Below, in pieces: positions 12,901 to 23,472 of a DNA stretch of 64,000 nt (its first letter is position 1; each line of letters opens with the position of its first letter). This stretch comes from Pleurotus ostreatus/Saccharomyces cerevisiae fusant. Its lineage: Eukaryota > Opisthokonta. The translations under genes and the position numbers were made by a program. The notes beneath the pieces were generated by a model. The model did no database searches. It was not told the DNA's origin and worked only from the letters and a program-made list of their open reading frames with translations. The stretch lies in NCBI GenBank assembly GCA_024196135.1, contig JAMQCK010000038.1:82188-146187 (forward strand). Reading direction: 5' to 3'.

Positions 12901-13150
12901 TCGGAGGGAAAGATTGAGTAGATCCTATTGATTACGCCTGTCCAGATATAGTTGGCGAGAATAAGTTGCGTCGGTCGCACCGACTCACACCGACTTGAAT
13001 TGAGCAGTGGTGGGTGTCGAGTGGTTGACTCGACGTGACGCGCAACACGCGGTTGATCCATTGATTGCCGGATAGTTCCGGCTCCCACGACTCGGTCATG
13101 GGACGCGGCTTGTTGGAATTGAAGTTCGCCTTGAACTCCTGTGCGGCCAT
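6933..13150 (-). CDS. SLH1: Slh1/ASCC3-like tandem Ski2 helicase with truncated second cassette
   Basis: Homologue of the RQC-trigger helicase that splits collided ribosomes. The 22 exons sum to 5016 nt (1671 aa): 12989-13150, 12776-12924, 12545-12637, 12343-12493, 12241-12295, 12103-12188, 11927-12049, 11768-11875, 11629-11707, 11562-11575, 11390-11508, 11247-11335, 11085-11197, 10856-11031, 10379-10808, 10276-10330, 10043-10224, 9945-9961, 9759-9892, 9449-9708, 8303-9402, 6933-8253. Cassette 1 is complete: [33 protein letters not shown], winged helix, Sec63. Phrases such as [13 protein letters not shown] match Slh1/ASCC3 rather than Brr2. Cassette 2 has APTAAGKST but CEGLELLD in place of DExH, and the protein stops soon after NPVYYGG, so the second Sec63 domain is absent. 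Uncertain points: the 138-nt third-exon intron (12638-12775) contains an ORF-like stretch, and starts at 13192 or an upstream exon near 13256 are possible. Confidence 0.88.
9945..9961 (-). other. 17-nt microexon of the Slh1-like gene
   Basis: Exon between introns 9893-9944 and 9962-10042. It encodes NPIES plus two bases of the next Gln, completing the family motif TSQNPIESQF. Donor GTAAGT follows and the acceptor is AACAG. Skipping it would shift the frame. Confidence 0.75.
11562..11575 (-). other. 14-nt microexon encoding Walker A core of the Slh1-like gene
   Basis: The 14 bases encode most of APTGA between exons ending ...MLVC and starting GKTDVAML, so the P-loop APTGAGKT is assembled from three exons. 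Flanked by acceptor TTCTAG and donor GTAAGC. Its presence is forced by frame and by the invariant motif. Confidence 0.85.
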
Positions 13151-13627
13151 CGTCCCGGGCCTCGTACCAACCTTGTCCCGCTCCTTCACCACTCCATGAA
13201 CATCTCACAAATGTTTCCACATCGTCGAACGAGATTCTGAACGAATTTGGACGCATTTTCTCCTGGAATCGTCACTGCGCTGGATAGCGACGCGCTGAGT
13301 CCTAGGATATAACGAGGGACATAACTTCAGGCTTAACAGCTACCCGCGCCACCGAGCAACAGAGTCGTTGAGAGGCTATTTGAGGAGCTATCGGATTTAA
13401 GCGTACAGACTTGGCGCGTGACCCTATGCGCTCGCCTGAAGTCCTACGTCCGGTCAATACGCATTGAACAATGACATTTGCAGCTCCACTCTCAGGCCCG
13501 TCACCATGTGCCGCCCAACTTCCGTCCCGCATCCCCCGCCGACGCGACGAGTTCGGGGACGCGCGCGTATATATACTAGAGCGAGGGGACGTGCTATCCC
13601 CACCCCCGCCCCCACCCCCGGATCGCC
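13151..13627. promoter_or_regulatory. Divergent intergenic region, slh1-like gene and sugar transporter
   Basis: Head-to-head promoters in 477 bp. On the transporter side there is TATATATA at 13568-13575, 53 bp before its ATG, and a C-rich tract with spaced A/G at about 13597-13619. A short ORF on the minus strand from 13256 (MRPNSFRISF) could be an extra 5' exon of the helicase gene; I could not join it convincingly. Confidence 0.5.
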
Positions 13628-15934
13628 ATGGCCCTCTCTCCGTCCAAGCTCGAGAAGAGTGAACAGTTCCACGAGAACAAGTCGGTCACCTCCGACATCG
13701 ACTTCAACGAGTACAGCGATGAGGCAGCCAAGTACCACTTCGGCTTGAGGGGGAAGTCACTCACTGGCGCCATCGCCTTCATCGCCGCCACTGGTGAGAA
13801 CATTTCCCTTGCTATCCCCGCCCCCGCCTTCCTCCCCCACTTCTCCCCACCGCACCCCAGTCCTGGCGCATTGTTCCCCGCTCACCTTCCCCAGGTTTCA
13901 CACTCTTCGGTTACGATCAGGGCGTCATGAGCGCGCTGCTGACCGCTCCAAAGGTTGGTCCATATGGCAAGTCTTCTCGGTAGATGGCTTATCCGTTTCG
14001 CATTTTAGTTCGTGGAGGTCTTCCCGGAGACCGGCGAAGAGACAGGGCCAGCGAATCATGCGACCTTGCAGAGTCTCCTGGTCGCCATTTATGTGCGTGT
14101 GTTCGCAAAACCTGCCAGCGAGGTCGCTAAACGTTACGGCAGGAAATCGGATGCCTCATCGGCGCGTTGGCAAACCTCTGGGTAGGCGACTACCTCGGTC
14201 GGCGGCGAACCATCGTCGCTGGCGGTGTCATCATGATCATTGGTGCAATCCTCCAAACGGCTTCCTACGGCTATGCGCAGATGATCGTAGCGCGTATTGT
14301 GACTGGGCTGGGCAACGGTCTGAACGTACGTGAATTTACCTATCGTTAGACTGCCATTTATTGACGTCGCATGTAGACCTCGACTGTGCCCGCCTACCAC
14401 TCTGAGCTCTCACCTGCGTCAAGTCGTGGAAGTTTAATCATGATTGAGGGCACTCTCATCGCAGGCGGTATCATGCTATCGTAAGTCTCCTCACTGCGTC
14501 TTACGCTGCGCATACTAATTATCCACAGATACGTGGGTTCCAGTTCTCAATTACCAGAGTACAGTCACTGAATTTTATTCCCTTCACCTCAGTGGATTGA
14601 CTTTGGATGGTACGTCCAGCCACCCTTTCATACATTCCGATTGCTCATGCATGTCCTCAGCTTCTTCGCTGATTCGTCATCGGCACAATGGAGAGTGCCC
14701 ATCGCTCTCCAAATACTGCTTGCTCTAGTTATGATCATCGGCATCGAATTCGTGCGTACACAGCATTTCTCCGCACCCCTCCAATTCCTCACTCAATCCT
14801 CAGTTGCCCGAGTCCCCGCGTTGGCTCTACAAGGCCGGTCGCAAGGCTGAAGCTCTCGCCGTCATCTCTGCGCTCGAAGACAAGCCGGTGACCGACGAAC
14901 ACGTTCGCATGACGTTCCACGGTATTCGCGAGGCCGTTGAGCTTGAGACGCCCGGCACGGAGAAGGATGCGAAGGCTGAGCTCAAGGAGCTCTTCACGGG
15001 TGGTCCTGGCCAGAATTTCCGTCGCGTCTGCCTCGGTGTCGTTGTGCAGTGCTTCCAGCAGGTAAGGGGGATGGTCTTCTGCATATTTCATGCGTACTGA
15101 CAGTACCTTCGAGATTACCGGTATCAACCTCATCACCTACTACGCGACGCTGCTCTTCGAGCGCCTTGGCCTGGGAGACGTCGACTCCCGTATTGTGGCC
15201 GCATGCAATGGCACGGAATACTTCCTGATCTCCATCGTCGCCATCTTCATCATCGACCGCATTGGTCGCCGGAAGCTCATGTTGTTCGGTATGTCTCCAA
15301 TACCTTTTCCGTTCGAATCTTCACTGACCCGTCTGAAGGCGCCACCGGCCAATGCATCACCATGATCTTGCTTGCCATCCTCGGGTCGTTGAAGGACAAT
15401 AACGCGGCGCAGATCGTGTCCTGCGTCCTGCTTTTCGTCTTCAACTCGTTCTTCGCCATCGGCTGGCTCGGTATGACATGGCTGTACCCGGCTGAGATTG
15501 TGGGTCTGCGTATGCGTGGTCCGGCCAATGCTTTGTCGACTGTACGTGCTTCCTTCGTATCTGGCTTGAGGTTCGAATTACTGACGCCTATCCAGGCATC
15601 CAACTGGAGCTTCAACTTCATGGTCGTCATGGTCACCGGCCCTTCATTCCAGAACATCGACTGGGGAACCTACATCGGTACGCCTACCTCCTTTTTTGAC
15701 CTCACAAAACAATGCTTACTCATATCCTCCGCAGTCTTTGCCGCCCTCAACGCCCTCATCATCCCCGTCGTCTACTTCTTCTTCCCCGAGACCTCAGGAC
15801 GCAGTCTCGAGGACATGGACGTCGTGTTCGCGCTCGCGTACAAGGAGGGCGTCTCCCCGGTGAAGGTCTCCCTCCGCGACGATGTGCCGCCGGCAGGAAC
15901 GCCCGAGGCGGATGCCATTCTTCGCGGGCTGTGA
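13628..15934 (+). CDS. MFS sugar transporter (sugar porter family)
   Basis: Plasma-membrane sugar:H+ symporter-type protein with about 12 TM helices. Thirteen exons: 13628-13793, 13895-13953, 14009-14092, 14143-14325, 14377-14480, 14529-14532, 14593-14609, 14661-14751, 14804-15061, 15114-15288, 15339-15541, 15596-15677, 15735-15934; total 1626 nt, 541 aa. Signatures: GYDQGVMSALL in TM1, GDYLGRRRTI after TM2, LPESPRWLYKAGR before the central loop, QQITGINLITYYA in TM7, DRIGRRKLMLFG after TM8, and FFPETSGRSLEDMD at the end. The YWIDFG motif is assembled across a 4-nt and a 17-nt exon. Substrate cannot be told from sequence; relatives include hexose, lactose and quinate carriers. A TATA box lies 53 bp upstream. 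Confidence 0.93.
14529..14532 (+). other. 4-nt microexon (ATAC) in the sugar transporter
   Basis: The acceptor is preceded by a good branch site (TACTAAT at 14513-14519 region) and TATCCACAG. The four bases complete Ser and give Tyr of SYWIDFG. Donor GTGGGT follows directly. Without it the downstream 17-nt exon (14593-14609) and FFADSSSAQWR would be out of frame; with it the 13 exons sum to 1626 nt. Confidence 0.8.
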
Positions 15935-16190
15935 GCTCAAGAAGGTGGTGTTACTCTAGGCGATGTTAGCGGCTGGCGTTGGGGAAGTCGGCCACGCTGG
16001 TGTTCTATGCATCTCATGTATTACTATACTCACGCGACGCGCGTTTATACGCACCGCAATGACCACTGCTTCGGTAGTGACCTCTGTACTATCTAGCATT
16101 ATCATCTACTTATCCCACGGAATGACACGTTCATATCATTCACGGCGCGAGAGAAGGGAACGCTGCTAAGTCTCAGAGAAGAAATGTGTG

Positions 16191-16991
16191 CTACAACTCC
16201 GGCAGAACTGTGACTTCGCTCAGTGTCGTCTGTAAAGGTGTACTGGCAACGAGCCTCTTCTCTCGCAGCCTTTGCCGTTCGAGCGCCTTCGTATCTCGCG
16301 ACAGCCGCGTCGAGGGACCGGCGCGCTCAAGGGGCCACAGTAGGCCGGTCAGCCTCGACTCGACGAGCGCAAGAGGAACCTGAAAATTCCGGTCAGTTCG
16401 TTATAGCTAGCGTCACGGCCGAAGCACGTACTGCTCCGAAGTGGTTGCTATCATAGCTGTGATATGGGTCGTCACCTGAATAAAATGGTGAACTACTCGA
16501 TATATGTTCTCTGGACAGACGAACCTTCCACCCACATGTGGCCTTGAGGTATTGTGACCACGGCATCGGGCCAGGGCTGCAAGGCCTTCACCGTGTCGCC
16601 GGGAAGCGCAATTATACGTTTGATGAGCATCCGGTGTGGATTAGTAGGAGACCTGCGAAGCTCAGCCAATATTCGTAATTTCTGCAAGCAAAAGTGACGG
16701 ACCGCATCGCGACGATGTCGCCTCGGCGGAAATCCTCGTAATACACGGGCAGGCGGCAGAAGAGACCGACGTCGTTCCTGAGCATAGACTCATCAGGATT
16801 GAGGGTCGGCTAGAAGACGTACACACGTCAGTACCGAAGCCGGGGCCTCAAGTGTGGCGCGCACGAACCTGCATGCTACGCCCGGAGACTGTATGGATAG
16901 GAAATTGCCGGGCGCAGAAGAAGACCAGCGGTGACCAATACAGCACGCGAGGCAAGCGCCGAAGGCGCAACGAGGCGAACAGGCGCTCCAT
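16191..16991 (-). CDS. IMP2: Mitochondrial inner membrane protease subunit 2 (Imp2-like)
   Basis: Type I signal peptidase-family protease that trims intermembrane-space sorting signals in mitochondria. Five exons (16869-16991, 16703-16809, 16525-16652, 16432-16475, 16191-16379) sum to 591 nt, 196 aa. Motifs: TVSGRSMQPTLNP with the catalytic Ser (about residue 39), RGDIVAMRSPTNP, and MLIKRIIALPGDTV with the catalytic Lys, then PQGHMWVEGDD and SYDSNHFGAVPLALVESR, the latter diagnostic of Imp2. A hydrophobic segment before the Ser motif serves as inner-membrane anchor. About 40 basic residues follow the conserved end, an extension of unknown role. Exon 2 has an unusual GTCCGT donor. The start MERLFASL is preferred; MTLPSYRHN at 17048 is also in frame. 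Confidence 0.88.
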
Positions 16992-17407
16992 TCTGTTCAA
17001 CTTTCCGTGAGCATCCGGCGAGTTGTGACGGTAAGAGGGCAAGGTCACAAAGGGCGGAAGCTGATGCGCACGTGGGAGACATCACACGTGTACTTCCCAA
17101 CAAAGCAGGCCTTGTTCTTCTCTCGGACAGCGCCCTGAGCTTCGTGAAAGGCCATGAAAGGCGGAACTTGGGCGGCAATTCAGGAAGTACAGCGCCGGGC
17201 GTAGATGTGATTACTGATATGATTGCTTTCATAGGCAACGAGGCGCCTGGCGCTTATAAGTAACGAACGCGCTGGCGACTTCTCAACAGCCTGACTCTTC
17301 GCCCGCACGATCTCCCTGCGAGCTTCCCAAAACCTCTGCGCAGAGATATATCCCTCTTTAGCGCCATCTACACACTCTCTAACTACCGGAACGACATCTT
17401 CATCAAC
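16992..17407. other. Intergenic region between imp2 and the orphan gene
   Basis: Divergent upstream regions. A TATA-like TTATAAGTAA occurs near 17253-17262 and pyrimidine-rich stretches precede the orphan ATG at 17408. No supported gene. Confidence 0.4.
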
Positions 17408-18311
17408 ATGTCCGTTTACAAGTTTCGCGATATCAGCAGCCGTATGGTCGACGCGGCCGACGAGCTCACCGTTGTCGTCGCCGAGTTCGCAACCTTCCTG
17501 CTGATATCCACCACGCGCAACAGCGTCAAAGTTATACCCCGAAGGCCGTCTCGGACCGCCTCCGTAAAGACGTGCCCCCCTTCACGCACCGAAAACGAAG
17601 ACCGCCGCCCTATGCCACGTATCGGACAGAAGTTGACTATGATCCTGTTCGTGCAACCGTGAGTACCTACCTGCTTCTGTGTGGGAGATCTAAACGCTGA
17701 TGATGCATCGGCTTAGCTCGTTCGTTACGAGGCTCACTCAATACCTCGTCTGCGTCGTGCCAGCGGGCACCGCCTTTCCCGAGCGCGCTCTCACCGACCT
17801 CGCTTGCTTCGTCCTGAACAACAGGCACCTCCTGGACGATCAGCAGCTCAAAATTGTGGTCGTTGCGCGAGGCATCGACACTGACAGCCTCGACAATCGG
17901 CTGTCCCGCATCCTCGACGAGTGTGCGACGGCATTCGAGGACTCGGACCCGGCGCACCAGCACACTGTCCTCGGCCGTCTTTCTTGTCAGGGCATCAAAC
18001 CGCTGCTGCGCTTCGTGTTCTCCGCCCGCGGCTTCAAGTCCGCGCAAGACCTAGCATCCGCACTCGGCATGGGTCACTGCAAGGACGGGTACCGGGCGGG
18101 GGGCGGCAACGTCCAGCGCCGCGCGTCGCGGGCCAGCACGCGCAGCAGCAAGCGCGGCAGACAGTTCTTCGCTCGCAGGGACGAGTACGACCTTCACGGT
18201 GCCTACTTCGTCGATGAGAACGGACTCATCATGGACATCCAACACTGCGCCGCAGAGCAATGCGACTGGCGTCGCGGACTGACTGCTCTCGGCTTTGTGA
18301 ATCTCATGTAG
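17408..18311 (+). CDS. Hypothetical protein, orphan
   Basis: Two exons, 17408-17658 and 17717-18311, joined through GTGAGT and GCTTAG, give 846 nt and 281 aa. I do not recognise the protein. The first third is polar; the middle (about residues 85-160) is predicted mainly helical and alternates hydrophobic and charged residues (DLACFVLNNRHLLDDQQLKIVVVARGI split across helices); residues about 205-230 form an Arg/Ser-rich stretch (RRASRASTRSSKRGR); the end is Cys/Trp-containing. No signal peptide or TM segment. Basidiomycete-restricted orphans of this type are common. The intron and single long frame support a real gene, but no function can be inferred. Confidence 0.6.
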
Positions 18312-18774
18312 GAGTCCCTCAGGGCGACGGGCTCCGCCTCACTGTACCACCTCACGCTCTTTCATGTGCCTTTGTATATCTATTCCGAAAGTAACCGCTG
18401 TATTTATACTTGTGACTGCATACTACCTACCTCCCTGCCTCTCTACGTATCTACCCACACACTTCCCTATCCACCGACTCACCTACCGACCCACTTACCT
18501 ACTCCGTAGTTAGTTTTATGTTACAATGCAATGTATCATCACGGCTCAGCCGTGACTTCAAACATCCTCAAACTCGGAAGCCTTTTCGAAAGAACGGCGA
18601 AACGGACGACCAGCCGAGCACACAGCGCATCGAAGATATACAACAATGTCCATTTAGATTACTGGTTGTTCATGGATACAACATGTTAATGTTTCTTCTT
18701 TCGCGCGCACCCCAACCTATATCTACACCGTCCGTTTGCAAGCACCGCGGTTTCTACGCAGTCAACTTGCACTT
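18312..18774. repeat. Gene-free stretch with degenerate CTAC/CCAC pyrimidine repeat
   Basis: About 18420-18508 reads as imperfect CTAC, CTCC and CCAC units on the plus strand, almost purine-free apart from A. It lies between the convergent 3' ends of the orphan and cyp40 genes. The rest shows nothing recognisable. Confidence 0.5.
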
Positions 18775-20268
18775 CTATGCGAACATCTTGCGCATCTTCG
18801 CTTTCTCCTTCTCTAGCTTCGCCTTCCGGGCGGTGCGCACGCGGTTGAGCTCGGCCTGGATGCCCCCGTCGTTCGGCGCATACTTCAGCGCTTCTACGAG
18901 GTCTTGTTCGGCGTCCTCGTCCTCCTTCTTGGCGATGTTGGCGAGCGCGCGGCGGTAGTGGGCTTTCGCTGCAGAGGCCGTTAGTAACAAGTTGAGGCAG
19001 GGGAAACGGTTCGAATGTGCTCACCTTTCTCCGCGTCACTGAGCTTAAACAAGCGCAGAGCGCGCGAGGTGTACGCGATGGCGGTGTCGGCGTTCTCTGG
19101 GGTTTGCGGCTGGATCTTAAGTGCAGCGAGTGCGCTGTTCAGGCAGAGTGGGGTAAGGAGGGCATCCCATTCGTCCTTTAGGGATTGTGGCGTGCCGTCA
19201 GGCAAGACGGGGTGGTAGTCGAGGTACCGCAGAGCCTCTGACGGTGATGTCAGTCAAGGCAAACTTATGAAAATAATTTCACTCACTCTCGTACTTCGCC
19301 AACGCTTCCGCGACCTTGCCCTCCTTGAAAAGCTTGTTACCCAACTCGCGGACGTCCTTGGCGATCTGCAAGCAGGTCGCCGGGTCCTTCTCGAGGTCGC
19401 GGGTGTCATCTTGAGGGTAGTCCTCATAGTTGTCACCATCGGTGGCTTGGGGGGCCTTCAAGGAGGGATCATCGCGAGACAGAACACCGCAGTCCTCGAT
19501 AACAACAGGGAGCTTGGGGCGGTCGCTCTTGTCGGTTGGCGTGTTCTCGATTTGACGAACTGTGTGATGATGAGACAGTGAACGAGAGGAGAGTCAAGGT
19601 GCACTTACCAAGGGTCTTTCCCTTGATCACTTCACCGAATACGACGTGCTTGTCGTCCAACCAGGGCGTAGCTGCTACCGTGACGAAGAACTGACTCCCA
19701 TTTGTATTGGGACCGGCGTTTGCCTATAAGCCAAGTCAGCGAGAGGAGTAGGGGGGCTGGTATAATGGCACACACCATGGAGAGGAGGAACGGTTTGGTG
19801 TGCTTCACGGGGAAGCCCTCATCCTCGAACTTCTCGCCATATATTGACTCGCCGCCCGTACCTGGGAATGCTCCTTCAGCATCGGGTAGTCAGTGTATAC
19901 AATGGTTCAATACCATTTCCAGCAGTGAAGTCACCTCCCTGGCACATGAACCTGACACGCTCGTCTCTCCATCCATGATGGGTAGAAAGCGGATTAAGCG
20001 TACTCACCCTTTGATTACGCGATGGAAGCTGCTACCCTTGAAGTGAAGGGGCTTTCCAGCCTTCCCGACACCCTTCTCACCGGTACATAGCGCGCCTGTG
20101 AGGGAGGGGGACGCGTCAGGATGGGGATCGCGGTCGAGGGAGAGTCTACGTACGGAAGTTCTCTGCAGTCTTGGGTACAAGGTCGTTGTAAAGCTCGAAG
20201 ATAATGCGGCCAGCCGGCTTGTCGCCGATGGACACATCGAAGAACACAAGGGGACGCTGAGAGGACAT
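18775..20268 (-). CDS. CPR6: Cyclophilin-40 peptidyl-prolyl isomerase with TPR domain
   Basis: Hsp90 co-chaperone: an N-terminal cyclophilin domain isomerises Xaa-Pro bonds and three C-terminal TPRs bind the EEVD tail of Hsp90. Eight exons (20154-20268, 20008-20095, 19914-19951, 19776-19861, 19609-19723, 19287-19559, 19025-19237, 18775-18968) sum to 1122 nt, 373 aa, the usual Cyp40 length. Active-site residues are present: [16 protein letters not shown] (Arg, Phe, Met, Gln), NGSQFFVT, and the Trp in [16 protein letters not shown] region: [28 protein letters not shown], and KAHYRRALA. The C-terminal Lys-rich helix ends MRKMFA. It shares a 211-bp divergent promoter with lcb1. Confidence 0.95.
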
Positions 20269-20479
20269 GGTGGTTGAGGACAAGTTGCAGTCTACACGGT
20301 AAAGGAAAGCTCGAGAAGGATGATTGCGATCGAGCACTACCCCGCGGAGGACGAGGAGATATCACCCACGCGCGGCGCACGCGAGCGGGCCGTGCAAATC
20401 CCCATAACGTGAGTCGCGACAGGCTCTGCCGTTCTCCGTCGTCGCTGCCGTTGTCGTCGACGTCGACGTTCCCGCCAAC
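20269..20479. promoter_or_regulatory. 211-bp bidirectional promoter, cyp40 and lcb1
   Basis: The two ATGs face away from each other with only 211 bp between. No clear TATA on either side; tandem GTCGTCGACGTCGACG-like CpG-rich sequence lies at about 20453-20471, close to the lcb1 start. Confidence 0.5.
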
Positions 20480-22227
20480 ATGTCTACCGTGCCGCCTGCG
20501 CTCGAGCCGCTCTTTACTACCGTCGCCAATGGCCTGATGACCGTGGAGGCAGCTTTCTACAAGCTGCCGGGTTCCGCTATCGTCGAGCGTTATGTTCGCA
20601 GCTCCCACCAGAACGATCCTGGTCGAACGCTCCTCGAGATCATTCTCTTCATCTTCGCCATAAGGACTGTCTTCCAGCGGAGGACACGCTCTAGCTCGGA
20701 GAAGCACTTCATCGAGTTTTCGGAGAAGGTGCGCAGCATGAGATATGCTAGCTGAGGCCGCGGCTAATAGCGTGCAGGAAATCGACGAGCTTGTAGACGA
20801 GTGGACCCCTGAGCCCCTCGGCCAGCCCCTCAGCGAGCGCGAGCAGAATGAGCTCGCCGCCGTCCCTGTCATTGCCGGTCCCAATGGTCCCAAGCCCAAA
20901 CTAGCCAGCACGGGCAAGACCGCGATCAACCTATGCAGCTATAACTTCACTGGCCTCGCCGGCAACGAGCACATCAAGGAACGCGCCATCGAGACCCTAC
21001 GCAAGTACGGTCTTGGGAGCTGCGGCCCGGCTGGTTTCTACGGCACTCTCGACGTCCACGTCGACCTGGAGAACAACATCGCAGAATTCCTTGGTACCGA
21101 GGCCGCTATCCTCTACTCCCAGGGCTTCAGCACTATCCCCTCGGTCATTGCCTCCTTCTGCAAGCGTGGAGATATTATCATTGCCGACCGCGGTGTCAAC
21201 TTCGCCATCCAGAAGGGTATCCAGATCTCGCGCTCAACCGTTCGCTGGTTCGACCACAACGACCTGCAGTCGCTTAACGATGTGTGCGAGGCTGTGGACC
21301 GCGAGCAGCGCAAGAAGCGGGCCCCGCTCACCCGTCGCTTTATCATCACGGAAGGCATCTTCGAAAAGGACGGGCAGATGGTTGACTTGCCGAAGCTGGT
21401 TCGTATCACAAGTCTGTATCTGTATCATTTGGCTCACCTCCGCCCAGATTGAGCTCAAGTACAAGCACAAATACAGGCTCATCCTCGACGAGTCCTACTC
21501 CTTCGGCACTGTCGGTCGCACCGGTCGCGGTCTTACCGAGCTCTACAACGTCCCCGCCAGCAAGGTCGACATGATCGTCGGCAGCGTCGCCATCGGCCTT
21601 TGCTCGTCTGGCGGCTTCTGCGCCGGCTCCAAGATCGCCATTGACCACCAGCGCAACAACGGTGCCTCCTTCGTCTTCTCTGCCACCTCGCCCGCCTTGC
21701 TCGCTGTCTCCGCTTCGGAGGGTATCGAGCTCCTGAAGAACAGCCCGTCCACCCTCGAGGCCCTCCGCGAGAATGTCCGCGTCGCGCGCTCCGTCCTTGA
21801 GCGCGTCGACGGTATCAACATCCCCAGCCACCCCGCGTCGCCCATGATCCACATCTTCCTGAAGAGCGCGAACGACATTCAGCGCGAGAAGGCTAGCGCG
21901 ACGCTGCACCCCGCCACCGCGACGAAGCCCAAGCACAGCGATCCCCGCTCGGTGCTCCCGCGCGACGCGAACACTTGGGACTGGGACATCGAGGACGAGG
22001 AGCGCGCGCTGCAGGAGGTCGTCGAGGACGCGCTCGCGCAGGGTGTCATGATCAGCAAGGCGAAGCGCTTGCGCGGTCAGGAGATTGTCGAGCCCCGGCC
22101 GAGCATCCGCCTTGTGCTGACTGCCGCGCTCTCCAAGAAGGACACGGAGAAGGCTGTTGGCATCGTCAAGGCTTCGCTCCAGAAGGTCATTGCGAAGAGG
22201 CGGCACACTGGGCACCTCCTAAACTAG
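20480..22227 (+). CDS. LCB1: Serine palmitoyltransferase subunit Lcb1
   Basis: Non-catalytic subunit of the ER enzyme that condenses serine with palmitoyl-CoA, the first step of sphingolipid synthesis. Three exons (20480-20728, 20778-21398, 21448-22227) sum to 1650 nt, 549 aa. An N-terminal hydrophobic helix (LLEIILFIFAIRTVF) anchors it. The alpha-oxoamine synthase fold is clear: INLCSYNFTGLAG, YGLGSCGPAGFYGT, and LDESYSFGTVGRTGRG. At the place where Lcb2 has the PLP lysine this protein reads VGSVAIGLCSSGGFCAG without Lys, as expected for Lcb1. The Cys in GLGSCGP matches the residue whose human counterpart (C133) is changed in hereditary sensory neuropathy. It ends with a basic tail, KRRHTGHLLN. 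Confidence 0.96.
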
Positions 22228-22414
22228 ACCACGACCTTCTTGCGTTGGGGGATCACATGTCGGTACATGGGTAGATCTTTATTGTATACCTCTATTGTAA
22301 TTTCCGGGCTATATAGTGATGCTTGGATTTCTTTGTGTGTCTTGTACAACCTTGCTGAGCGAGTTTGGGTAGGGATGAGGCGATGCTTGGGCAGCAATCG
22401 TGAGAGGGAAAAGT

Positions 22415-23472
22415 TCATGCCTGGGTAGGCTCATTTGCATGATTAACAGCATCTACAGTAGTAGCCTTGCCATCAGCACTGGCATCTTCCTTCGTCGGCG
22501 CCGTCTCCGGTGCCTTCGTGACGAAGCCCAGCTTCTCCCACCAAGCAGCACGGTCGGGGAACTTCTTGCTGTACGCGATGACGCGCTCGCGGCTTAACAG
22601 CATGAACTCTGCGGGGAACAGCGCCTCGTCGTCCCAGGGTGATGTTTCCGCCGTAAGAGCGCGAGCCGCCGCGAGTCCCATCATGCGCCTGAGGTCGCCC
22701 TCATCCGTCTGCTGCTTCGTGCGCTTGAAGCCCTGCTCCTCGCGCCCGTGGTCGTCCCAGCCCTGCAGCTTCTGTAACAACAGCACGGAGAAGGGGACAA
22801 CAGGTATGTCGTCTATGCGTGTAATTTGCGAAGGTGCGAGCAGCGGTAGCATCAGCGTTCCGGGTATGAGGATGTCGACCTTGCATTCCGGTCCCATGTA
22901 CTCGTCGCGATAGTAGAGCTTGCGGTAGGTGTTTGCTGGGTCGCGGGGGAGTTTGAGGAAGAAGTTGCGCGGATTGACGTCTAGGATCTTCCGCTTGATG
23001 TCTTCAGCGACGAAGTCCGAGTCGGGTGGTATGCAAATGAGAATGTCAACGTCCTGGGTAGTGGCCATAAATGTCAGGATATACGCATTTGTATGCGAGT
23101 GCTACTCACATTGGGTGTTCGCTTGTTTCCGTACAGACCACAGGCCATGCTACCAAAGACGGCAGCTGGAAAGCCGATCTTTTCTATAGCAGCCACTGCT
23201 GCCTTCGCAGCGCGTCCTACGATGCCAAAGTCGCGAGGAACAGCAGGGTCGTGCGGTGCGTCTTCTTTTTCCGCAACCTTCTTCCGAGGATTTCTGACTT
23301 TCTTAGCAGGGGCATCCTGAACAGGCGTTCCCTCGCCCTCCTTCGCCTTGGGTTTTCGGCGGCGAGGTTGTTTGCCTCTGGGTCGCTGAGAGCCATTGAC
23401 AGTAGCGTTTGGCGCAGTCGTCCCGAGAACCGTTACGATGTTACTCTGTAGCTCAGTTACAGTGTTAGGCAT
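22415..23472 (-). CDS. Nucleotidyltransferase-fold domain protein
   Basis: Two exons, 23110-23472 and 22415-23053, sum to 1002 nt, 333 aa. After a basic, Lys/Arg/Pro-rich tail (RGKQPRRRKPKAK, RNPRKKVAEK) comes AAVFGSMACGLYGNKRTPNDVDILI: a helix-GS motif followed by DVD, the signature of the polymerase-beta-like nucleotidyltransferase superfamily. A second acidic strand, ECKVDILIPG, supplies the third metal carboxylate. A C-terminal helical segment (PFSVLLLQKLQGWDDH) looks like the substrate-binding helical domain of minimal NTases. Substrate unknown; it could modify tRNA or small RNA ends, a protein or a small molecule. The basic N-terminus could bind nucleic acid or direct nuclear import. 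Family inferred from motif order only. Confidence 0.75.

Noticed and set aside
6933..13150. Assignment of the tandem helicase as Brr2
   Set aside because: The N-terminus is too short and lacks the Brr2 PWI-like part; cassette 1 wording matches Slh1/ASCC3.
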